Shown: positions 22,600 through 27,148 of the stretch, one piece after another | Layout: each line of letters begins with the position of its first letter | How positions within the stretch are numbered: the first letter of the stretch is position 1 | Virus record (IMG/VR): IMGVR_UViG_3300036716_000873 | Location: 1-27,186 of that record | DNA length: 27,186 nucleotides | Source: a virus | Strand: one strand, 5' to 3' | The notes under the pieces: model-generated | Seen by the model: only the letters and a program-made list of their open reading frames with translations | Database searches by the model: none | What the model was told of the DNA's origin: nothing | Translations under genes and position numbers: made by a program

Positions 22600-23316
22600 C
22601 TATTTAAGAGACTCCGCAAATGCCACGAAGGTCATAACTCTCTCATTGGCTACGCCATCAGCTTCACCAAGATGAGGCATGAAGAAATGTTGAACAGCTT
22701 TCAGTCTGGCTTCAGTTTCTAAGCCGAATATACCATCCTCTTTCTGCTGAAGAAATTTTTGCAAGCGAGCAACATCAGTTCCTGTGTCTCCAATTCGCAG
22801 TTCAAGTTTATTCCTCATTTTTTCCAACATAGCGCTACTGGGTTCAAGCCCTCCCTCTAGGATGACGTTCCTTAAAATTTTGCCGGGGCAGGAAGTGTTC
22901 TTTACAGCAGAGTGTGGGATTATCTCACCATGTCCCCACCTGTCACGAGACAACTGGACAGCTTTCTGTAATCCCTCTATCAGTTCAGGTGTAGTGTCTT
23001 GGTCTCCTATTAAGGCACAGACAGCGACATACCTTCGGTTCATTGTTAATGAACCCTGAGCGCCATTCTCTGTTTCCAATCCTCGCAGTTCCCACACTTC
23101 ACCATTCAAATCAACAGCTAGGTTGTAGGCTATGTCCCACCACCCATGAGTATTCATGTGTCCTCGTTGTATGGAACGAAGCAAATCTATAGTATTTCTG
23201 TCTTGGTTTATCTTGAAGCCTGCATAGTGAATGCAAACGCCTTGCACTCGACTACTTTTTAATGGTCTGCTTTTTTTAGGAGGTGTTGCTCCCCAACTAT
23301 TTCTACTGTGCATCAT
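22600..23316 (-). CDS. Endolysin: N-acetylmuramoyl-L-alanine amidase with PG-binding domain
   Basis: A 238-residue lysin that cuts the amide bond between muramic acid and L-Ala in peptidoglycan. The amidase_2/PGRP-type domain (~1-160) has the probable zinc ligands H30 (VCIHYAG), H135 and C143 (HSAVKNTSCPG), plus HGWWDIAYN and WELRG as in T7 lysozyme relatives. The C-terminal ~172-238 (LRIGDTGTDVARLQKFLQ ... DGIFGLETEARLKAVQHFF) is a PG_binding_1 module. No signal peptide, so release needs a holin; candidates are on the plus strand at 12524-13405. The start is weakly defined (ATGATG after TAGGTAG). Confidence 0.88.
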   Translation of the reverse strand: MMHSRNSWGATPPKKSRPLKSSRVQGVCIHYAGFKINQDRNTIDLLRSIQRGHMNTHGWWDIAYNLAVDLNGEVWELRGLETENGAQGSLTMNRRYVAVCALIGDQDTTPELIEGLQKAVQLSRDRWGHGEIIPHSAVKNTSCPGKILRNVILEGGLEPSSAMLEKMRNKLELRIGDTGTDVARLQKFLQQKEDGIFGLETEARLKAVQHFFMPHLGEADGVANERVMTFVAFAESLK

Positions 23317-23334
23317 CTACCTACCCTTCAATAG

Positions 23335-23412
23335 TGTCCGATCAACGCACTTCAACTGCACACATTGACCATCGCTGTCCGGTCAACGCACTTCAACTGC
23401 ACACATTGACCA
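23335..23412. repeat. Tandem repeat, period 41 bp, two copies
   Basis: The unit TGTCCG-R-TCAACGCAC continues to CACACATTGACCA. Copies at 23335-23371 and 23376-23412 differ at one base in 37. Each holds a GRTCAA ... TTGACC inverted pair, related to but distinct from the TTGACA dyads. It lies in the control region before the endolysin operon and could be an operator array or origin-like iterons. Confidence 0.7.
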
Positions 23413-23442
23413 CCTTAACCAGCTTAAAAAAAATGCACGGAC

Positions 23443-23460
23443 TTGACAGGCGACTGTCAA
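23443..23460. repeat. Dyad TTGACAG-N4-CTGTCAA, control region
   Basis: TTGACAGGCGACTGTCAA is a perfect 7-bp dyad with the same layout as the cassette dyads, here between the leftward terminator and the endolysin gene. On the minus strand the first half could serve as a -35 box (TTGACA, then TGCATT after 17 nt, a poor -10). Confidence 0.65.
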
Positions 23461-23517
23461 AAAAAAGACAAAAAAAAAGAACCCTTCCGCTACGAGGAGG
23501 AACAAGTAACGGAAGGG
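23461..23517 (-). terminator. Intrinsic terminator of the right-arm operon
   Basis: Read leftward, an 8-bp GC-rich stem (CCCTTCCG/CGGAAGGG, extended by 3 bp past a mismatch) with a 12-nt loop is followed by TTCTTTTTTTTTGTCTTTTTT. This is a strong Rho-independent terminator for transcription of the cassette genes arriving from the right. It separates that transcript from the endolysin-replication operon. Confidence 0.85.
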
Positions 23518-23560
23518 CTCGATCTATATAGTTTTACCCGATCTAGAGGTAAATTTCAGA

Positions 23561-23791
23561 CTACACGAATGTATCCTGTTCTGCAAGTTCTGGCTTAATT
23601 GATCTAGCGCCATTGATAAACGCTTTGACCTCCCCAGTGTTCAGGTAGTAACTGGCTCGTTCGTTTATTTGAACGAACCACCTGTTACGACCATCTTCAC
23701 GGTTTGTATTAGGCTCATTGAAGAACTCTTGAATGTAACCATCCCGCCTCATTACTTCTAAAGCGGTATGTATTCGTGATGTTTGAGTCAT
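23561..23791 (-). CDS. Small hypothetical protein, winged-HTH-like
   Basis: A 76-residue protein, unrecognised. The pattern of helix (RIHTALEVMRRDGYIQEFF), charged turn (NRED) and strands (RWFVQIN ... YYLNTGEV) resembles a small winged-helix but is not diagnostic. The start follows AAGGAGGAAATTCA. It is the last gene before the leftward terminator. Confidence 0.55.
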   Translation of the reverse strand: MTQTSRIHTALEVMRRDGYIQEFFNEPNTNREDGRNRWFVQINERASYYLNTGEVKAFINGARSIKPELAEQDTFV

Positions 23792-23803
23792 TGAATTTCC
23801 TCC

Positions 23804-23986
23804 TTATTCGTCAGGCTTAGGTTGGGAGAGATGTCTGGCTCTTCTGACAGCATCCTCCATTTTGTAATATGACTCACCGATGTCAATACCTAAATTATTG
23901 AGTATTCGATACTCTGGCATCATTGAAGAACTACTTAAATAAATAACGTTCTTTTTGACAATGTGAGTCTGTGCTGTAGTTGTCAT
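23804..23986 (-). CDS. Hypothetical 60-residue protein
   Basis: Start chosen at the ATG overlapping the upstream stop (ATGA), giving MTTTAQTHIVKK. The frame can be extended upstream to 24088 but that would overlap the membrane gene. It has a basic start, a Ser-rich segment and a helical tail (DAVRRARHLSQPKPDE). No family recognised. Confidence 0.55.
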   Translation of the reverse strand: MTTTAQTHIVKKNVIYLSSSSMMPEYRILNNLGIDIGESYYKMEDAVRRARHLSQPKPDE

Positions 23987-24120
23987 GTGCAAATCACCCC
24001 ATCTAGAGAGCATGTGTAGTCCTTGTCTAGCGTACCAGCTATTCCTAAGACAGCTAAGGCAACTATTAAAAATAACACAATTCTCCAATTAGTGATTAAC
24101 CATGACATTGGTTTAATCAA
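23983..24120 (-). CDS. Small membrane protein, TTG start
   Basis: A 45-residue single-pass membrane protein: short polar N-terminus, hydrophobic helix (RIVLFLIVALAVLGIAGTL), then a Cys-containing tail (YTCSLDGVICT). The first ATG (24108) is 22 nt from the AGGAGG site, while TTG at 24120 is 10 nt away and in frame, so TTG is favoured. The stop overlaps the next gene's ATG. Function unknown. Confidence 0.5.
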   Translation of the reverse strand: MIKPMSWLITNWRIVLFLIVALAVLGIAGTLDKDYTCSLDGVICT

Positions 24121-24148
24121 AATTGATTTACCTCCTCTTTTTTATATA

Positions 24149-24166
24149 TTGACACGTTCGTGTCAA
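24149..24166 (-). repeat. Cassette dyad 5 (TTGACAC-N4-GTGTCAA)
   Basis: A perfect 7-bp stem with loop GAAC in the minus-strand RNA, 2 nt downstream of the tRNA-like element and 12 nt before AGGAGG. The loop differs from the other cassettes while the stem is fixed. Confidence 0.85.
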
Positions 24167-24168
24167 TC

Positions 24169-24213
24169 GTCCCCTACGAGGAATCGAACCTCGATTGAAC
24201 CGTTAGGGGTATC
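24169..24213 (-). ncRNA. tRNA-like minihelix, element A
   Basis: RNA sense: acceptor-type 5' strand GATACCCCT, linker AACGGTT, T-arm CGAGG-TTCGATT-CCTCG and 3' strand AGGGGAC. CCCCT pairs with AGGGG, and two outer pairs form if single A bases bulge. The loop is a canonical TPsiC loop and the linker holds the GG pair expected to dock on it. There is no D-stem or anticodon arm. It starts 4 nt after the stop of the 69-residue gene. Confidence 0.75.
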
Positions 24214-24217
24214 CATT

Positions 24218-24427
24218 TTATTGAATGGCATCAAGCCTGTAATCCACAAGCTGGATCTGATGACCAACTAAATTAGGCACTATCTTTTCAGATAGAGCGT
24301 TTGTTGCTTCCACGTACCACTCTTCCATTAGTTGATCTGCAGTAGTATCAAGCAATGGGGTTTCTAAGTGGTTTGACTTGGATGTGTCAAACGTGACTTC
24401 AAAGGTGGCTCTAATTTTATATTTCAT
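24218..24427 (-). CDS. Hypothetical 69-residue protein
   Basis: Unrecognised. It has an N-terminal beta strand (MKYKIRATFEVTFDT) followed by helices, similar in outline to two other small right-arm proteins (25257-25445 and 25459-25635). Start overlaps the previous stop (TAATG). It ends 4 nt before tRNA-like element A. A degenerate copy of the cassette dyad lies inside it. Confidence 0.55.
   Translation of the reverse strand: MKYKIRATFEVTFDTSKSNHLETPLLDTTADQLMEEWYVEATNALSEKIVPNLVGHQIQLVDYRLDAIQ
24373..24390. repeat. Degenerate dyad copy within a coding sequence
   Basis: TTGACTTGGATGTGTCAA differs from the dyads at 25916 and 26669 at only two of 18 bases and shares their GGAT-GTGTCAA right half. 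It lies inside the 69-residue gene. Confidence 0.4.
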
Positions 24428-24537
24428 TAGTCCTCATCTCTATCTAAGAAACAGTCATAGCAAAGGTTCTGTCCTAAATGCTTTTGAATGTCACCTTTAT
24501 GATCTTCTGCACATTGGCAGGTGTCGCATGTAAGCAT
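24427..24537 (-). CDS. 36-residue zinc-ribbon-like protein
   Basis: MLTCDTCQC ... LCYDCF: C4-x2-C7 and C26-x2-C29 could form a minimal zinc ribbon, with C9 extra. It starts in a TAATG overlap with the upstream gene and ends in another with the downstream gene, so it is translationally coupled in the cassette. No known family can be named. Confidence 0.5.
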   Translation of the reverse strand: MLTCDTCQCAEDHKGDIQKHLGQNLCYDCFLDRDED

Positions 24538-24647
24538 TAGCCCTCCTCTGTGAATTTTTGGTAATCGCTACCATCACGAAGATTTTGAGCTTCTTCATCG
24601 CTATCAGTTTCCTCAATAACGAACTGTTCTAAATGTTTGTCAGTCAT
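24537..24647 (-). CDS. 36-residue acidic peptide
   Basis: MTDKHLEQFVIEE begins a highly acidic helical peptide ending KFTEEG. Its ATG overlaps the end of the upstream 86-residue gene by 8 bases, and its stop overlaps the next ATG. Supported by the coupled arrangement, not by homology. Confidence 0.45.
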   Translation of the reverse strand: MTDKHLEQFVIEETDSDEEAQNLRDGSDYQKFTEEG

Positions 24648-24900
24648 TTGACTCACCTCTGTCAAGAATTGTTAAATCCTCTAAAAGAGTAGTTATCAAA
24701 CGTAGAGCCTTCTTTTTGGTAAGACGACCTTCTGGGAGACGCTCATAAAGTTCTAAAACTTCTTCAGCTCTCCAGAGAGCTTGATTACCTTTAGTCATTT
24801 TCAGACCTCGTTCTACTTCCAGCTTGAGAGCCGTCCGTATTGACAAAAGTCTGTAAACTTCTATTTGTTCAGGTGTATCTAATACAAAACCTTCACTCAT
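24640..24900 (-). CDS. Hypothetical 86-residue helical protein, cassette 4 lead gene
   Basis: Start at MSEGFVL, preceded by AGAGGAGGAAATACT. The longer frame to 24999 only reads through the tRNA-like leader. The protein is mostly helical and charged (PEQIEVYRLLSIRTALKLEVERGL, LWRAEEVLELYERLP, ALRLITTLLEDLTILDRGE). No domain recognised. Confidence 0.6.
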   Translation of the reverse strand: MSEGFVLDTPEQIEVYRLLSIRTALKLEVERGLKMTKGNQALWRAEEVLELYERLPEGRLTKKKALRLITTLLEDLTILDRGESND

Positions 24901-24926
24901 AGTATTTCCTCCTCTGTGTTGAGAAA

Positions 24927-24944
24927 TTGACACGGTTGTGTCAA
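24927..24944 (-). repeat. Cassette dyad 4 (TTGACAC-N4-GTGTCAA)
   Basis: A perfect 7-bp dyad with loop AACC in the minus-strand RNA, about 16 nt before GAGGAGG. In this cassette it is separated from the tRNA-like element by an extra hairpin. Confidence 0.85.
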
Positions 24945-24947
24945 CTA

Positions 24948-24964
24948 ATTCGCTATTTGCGAAT
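24948..24964 (-). other. Extra hairpin unique to cassette 4
   Basis: ATTCGC-AAATA-GCGAAT (minus strand), 6-bp stem with a 5-nt loop, inserted between the tRNA-like element and the dyad. In the other four cassettes only 2 nt separate those elements. Confidence 0.6.
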
Positions 24965-24965
24965 C

Positions 24966-25009
24966 GTGCCGTTCTGGGAATCGAACCCAGATTAACCATT
25001 AACGGCTAC
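24966..25009 (-). ncRNA. tRNA-like minihelix, element B
   Basis: RNA sense: GTAGCCGT with one bulged A pairs over 7 bp with ACGGCAC. Linker includes AATGGTT. T-arm TCTGGG-TTCGATT-CCCAGA is 6 bp. The acceptor sequence differs at most positions from the GTCCC-type copies but pairs fully. It starts 4 nt after the preceding stop codon. Confidence 0.78.
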
Positions 25010-25013
25010 CTAA

Positions 25014-25256
25014 CTAATTAATGCTGTCTTTACGAATCCTGTAAACCCTTACAACTGCATCATCAGAAAACTCGTCACTGAGTTGCCAATTCATCCAGTC
25101 AGGTTCTTCTTGAAAGTGGTGATGGTAAACAACAAAGTTTACGTAATCGCTTTCTTCGTAATGAATGTTGAAAGATAAAACAGTAAACGTGCCATCATCA
25201 TTTTTAATAAGTTCATCAGGGAACTCATCTGATTCAGTCAGTATTGTTTCAAGCAT
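25014..25256 (-). CDS. Hypothetical 80-residue acidic protein
   Basis: Begins directly after the upstream stop (TAAATG). Beta-rich with aromatic residues (FTVLSFNIHYEESDYVNFVVYHHHFQEEPDWMNWQL), acidic overall. No family recognised. Confidence 0.55.
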   Translation of the reverse strand: MLETILTESDEFPDELIKNDDGTFTVLSFNIHYEESDYVNFVVYHHHFQEEPDWMNWQLSDEFSDDAVVRVYRIRKDSIN

Positions 25257-25445
25257 TTAGCCCTCTCCCTGTGTTGTGTACCCTCTGATGTAGTATGACG
25301 CTTCACCATTTTCATAACTGGTAGCGATGTCAACAGGATCAAGGTTTGACGCTTTAACCATTCGCAACGCTTCTTCAGAGGTGTCAGCTTCCACATTCAC
25401 AGTCCCATAATATGTGAGATGAACTCCCACTTCATAATTCGGCAT
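25257..25445 (-). CDS. Hypothetical 62-residue protein
   Basis: A small protein with a strand (YEVGVHLTYYGTVNVEAD) then helix (TSEEALRMVKAS), a layout shared with the neighbouring 58-residue protein, suggesting distant duplication. GAGAGGAGAGCTT precedes the ATG. Confidence 0.55.
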   Translation of the reverse strand: MPNYEVGVHLTYYGTVNVEADTSEEALRMVKASNLDPVDIATSYENGEASYYIRGYTTQGEG

Positions 25446-25458
25446 CTAAGCTCTCCTC

Positions 25459-25635
25459 TCATCCTTCTGATGTTTGGGTAATTTGCCTACTGGTTTCAGT
25501 AGCATAATCAGGCTCTGCGTACAAGCCTTCTAATTGTGCTAAAGCCAGATCATAGGCTTCATGTTCATCTCCAGCATCCACTTCGATAACTTCAGCTACT
25601 TCAAACATGACGCTTACATCGCAGTAAAATTTCAT
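25459..25635 (-). CDS. Hypothetical 58-residue protein
   Basis: MKFYCDVSVMFEVAEVIEVDAG starts a strand-strand-helix protein (helix DEHEAYDLALAQLEGLY). Its ATG overlaps the upstream stop (ATGA). It resembles the downstream 62-residue protein in layout (strands, acidic turn, EA-rich helix). No function can be assigned. Confidence 0.55.
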   Translation of the reverse strand: MKFYCDVSVMFEVAEVIEVDAGDEHEAYDLALAQLEGLYAEPDYATETSRQITQTSEG

Positions 25636-25889
25636 GGTGTTTCCACCTCAAAATGTGAGGCAAGCACCTGTTCAAAATCTTGAACCGCCTCTGTGAGGTC
25701 TGATCCTAAAGTCGGATCAAAGTTATCTTTAATCAGTACTGTAACTGATAATTTTTCAGTGGTCCTGTCTGTCCACTCATCTTCCCCATTACATAAGTGT
25801 CCAAATTCACTTTGGAACTCATCAACAAGGTGGTCTACTGCTTTCACATCCGACCACTTGTCAGGTATTGTTATTGTTATTACTCGCAT
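25632..25889 (-). CDS. Hypothetical 85-residue protein, cassette 3 lead gene
   Basis: Start at MRVITITIPDKW, preceded by AGAGGAGGAAAACCTTA. The upstream extension to 25922 reads through the leader. Beta-alpha-beta like pattern (MRVITITIP, DVKAVDHLVDEFQSEF, KLSVTVLI). Acidic. No family recognised. Confidence 0.6.
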   Translation of the reverse strand: MRVITITIPDKWSDVKAVDHLVDEFQSEFGHLCNGEDEWTDRTTEKLSVTVLIKDNFDPTLGSDLTEAVQDFEQVLASHFEVETP

Positions 25890-25915
25890 TAAGGTTTTCC
25901 TCCTCTTTTTATTTG

Positions 25916-25933
25916 TTGACACGGATGTGTCAA
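25916..25933 (-). repeat. Cassette dyad 3 (TTGACAC-N4-GTGTCAA)
   Basis: A perfect 7-bp dyad with loop ATCC in minus-strand RNA, 2 nt after tRNA-like element C and upstream of AGAGGAGG. Confidence 0.85.
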
Positions 25934-25935
25934 GC

Positions 25936-25980
25936 GTCCCTTTGCAGGAATCGAACCTGCACTAAAACCGTTAAGGGGAC
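25936..25980 (-). ncRNA. tRNA-like minihelix, element C
   Basis: RNA sense: GTCCC(C)TT pairs with AAGGGAC over 7 bp with one bulged C. Linker AACGGTTTTAG. T-arm TGCAGG-TTCGATT-CCTGCA is 6 bp. It starts 6 nt after the preceding stop. The inner acceptor pairs TT/AA covary with AG/CT in element D. Confidence 0.8.
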
Positions 25981-25986
25981 AGGCGG

Positions 25987-26208
25987 TTAGTAGCCTGTGC
26001 TTGGGTGTTGGGTATTTACATTAGTGCCATGAAAGAGGAGCATAACTTCAGCTACTCTTCTAAGTTCCACTAATGGGCTCATATCTCCACCACTCAAGTC
26101 TCCACGTTTGATTAAAGAAACATTCCATTCAACCAACTCGTGTAACTCTTTGATAGGCATATCCATTATTGTCTTAAGCCTGCTTTCATCAAAAGATAGG
26201 TCATTCAT
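25987..26208 (-). CDS. Hypothetical 73-residue helical protein
   Basis: ATGA overlap with the upstream 145-residue gene. Mostly helical (ESRLKTIMDMPIKELHELVEWNVSLIKRG ... PLVELRRVAEVMLLFHG). No recognised domain. It ends 6 nt before tRNA-like element C. Confidence 0.55.
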   Translation of the reverse strand: MNDLSFDESRLKTIMDMPIKELHELVEWNVSLIKRGDLSGGDMSPLVELRRVAEVMLLFHGTNVNTQHPSTGY

Positions 26209-26642
26209 ACTGATACGAGCTTATCTTTTTTGAAGAAATCACGAGAGCTTGTGTAGCACTCGTTAGCCATTGCCAAAACGTTATGGTCATGGTTTGACAA
26301 CTTTACGTCAAAACCATTTCCCAGACGATCTGGAACATGAAAACGTCTGACGATATTCCATTTCTGGTCACCGTATCGGTTTAACACATAAACACCGTTG
26401 TCATAGTTGTCACAGTCAAGTCTCCCGACTGTGTTTACATAGACACTCAGGTGTCCCTTGAACCAGTTACCCAACATCTGAATGAACCTAGATGGCTCAC
26501 TGATGTCTAATCTGGTTGCAGACATGCAAAAACCTTCAATGGACTCAATACCACCATTCCAATGTAAGTAAATGCCAACCTGTGAATTATCTAACTCTTC
26601 AAGACTTCCATCTTGAAAAGTTATTACTGCTCTATTTCCCAT
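26205..26642 (-). CDS. Hypothetical 145-residue protein, cassette 2 lead gene
   Basis: Start MGNRAVITFQDG has GAGGAGG upstream. The longer frame to 26675 reads through the leader. The protein has a beta-rich core (NRAVITFQDGS, VGIYLHWNGGIESIEG), an aromatic-rich middle (MLGNWFKGHLSVYVNTV, RYGDQKWNIVRRFHVPD) and a helical C-terminus. I recall similar openings in uncharacterised phage and plasmid proteins but cannot give a function. Confidence 0.6.
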   Translation of the reverse strand: MGNRAVITFQDGSLEELDNSQVGIYLHWNGGIESIEGFCMSATRLDISEPSRFIQMLGNWFKGHLSVYVNTVGRLDCDNYDNGVYVLNRYGDQKWNIVRRFHVPDRLGNGFDVKLSNHDHNVLAMANECYTSSRDFFKKDKLVSV

Positions 26643-26668
26643 GAGTTTTTCCTCCTCATTTGTTTTTA

Positions 26669-26686
26669 TTGACACGGATGTGTCAA
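26669..26686 (-). repeat. Cassette dyad 2 (TTGACAC-N4-GTGTCAA)
   Basis: A perfect 7-bp dyad, loop ATCC in minus-strand RNA, 2 nt after tRNA-like element D. Identical in sequence to dyad 3. Confidence 0.85.
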
Positions 26687-26688
26687 TA

Positions 26689-26732
26689 GTCCCAGTCTAG
26701 GAATCGAACCTAGATACAACCATTCTGGGGAC
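26689..26732 (-). ncRNA. tRNA-like minihelix, element D
   Basis: RNA sense: GTCCC(C)AG pairs with CTGGGAC over 7 bp with one bulged C. Linker AATGGTTGTA. T-arm TCTAGG-TTCGATT-CCTAGA is 6 bp. It begins 6 nt after the stop of the 123-residue gene. This is the cleanest copy. Confidence 0.82.
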
Positions 26733-26738
26733 AAAGCG

Positions 26739-27110
26739 TTATGCGATGTATTGCCCTTTTCTATCCATTTTAATAACTGGGCGAACTTCTGCCAGCTTGG
26801 ACATAATTTGGTTTACACGAATTTCTGCCTGCTCATTTACGAGCGTGGCGTTCTCTTCGTAGAACTTACGACCAAAGGGAGCTTTTGCCCTCTCGCCTGC
26901 TCTCTGTAAAGCATCACTGAAATATAAGTCATACTCGCCATCATGCCAGTAGTCCTCACCTTCCCACCATGTAGCAACGACATAAGATCTATCTCTATGT
27001 GGATGACCTTTGTCAACGCTTACACAAACAATCACATAATCAGGATTATTTAATGCAGGTATTACTGAAATGACTTTATAGCCATTGATTACAGGTAATG
27101 AATTATTCAT
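26739..27110 (-). CDS. Hypothetical 123-residue protein, cassette 1 gene
   Basis: Start MNNSLPVINGYKVISV follows AGAGGAGGAAAA. The longer frame to 27146 reads through the leader. Beta-rich N-terminal half (YKVISVIPAL, YVIVCVSVDKG, RSYVVATWWEGEDYWHDGEY) and a helical C-terminal half (DALQRAGERAKAPFGRKFYEENATLVNEQAEIRVNQI). No family recognised. Confidence 0.6.
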   Translation of the reverse strand: MNNSLPVINGYKVISVIPALNNPDYVIVCVSVDKGHPHRDRSYVVATWWEGEDYWHDGEYDLYFSDALQRAGERAKAPFGRKFYEENATLVNEQAEIRVNQIMSKLAEVRPVIKMDRKGQYIA

Positions 27111-27128
27111 TTTTCCTCCTCTGTTATA

Positions 27129-27146
27129 TTGACACGGTTGTGTCAA
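27129..27146 (-). repeat. Cassette dyad 1 (TTGACAC-N4-GTGTCAA)
   Basis: A perfect 7-bp dyad, loop AACC in minus-strand RNA, 2 nt after tRNA-like element E. AGAGGAGG follows 7 nt later. Confidence 0.85.
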
Positions 27147-27148
27147 TA

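Noticed and set aside
23335-23412. CRISPR array
   Set aside because: Only two copies with a 4-bp gap between units, so no spacers of CRISPR size and no cas genes nearby apart from a Cas4-like nuclease fold typical of phages.
24640-24999. N-terminal extensions of cassette lead genes through their leaders (24999, 25922, 26675, 27146)
   Set aside because: The extensions translate the tRNA-like or dyad sequences. All four genes have a consensus AGGAGG at correct distance from the internal ATG.
24149-27146. Sigma-70 promoters with TTGACA of the dyad as -35
   Set aside because: At 16-18 nt downstream the hexamers are poor or already overlap the RBS (for example CAGAGG), so transcripts would begin at or past the ribosome binding site in several cassettes.
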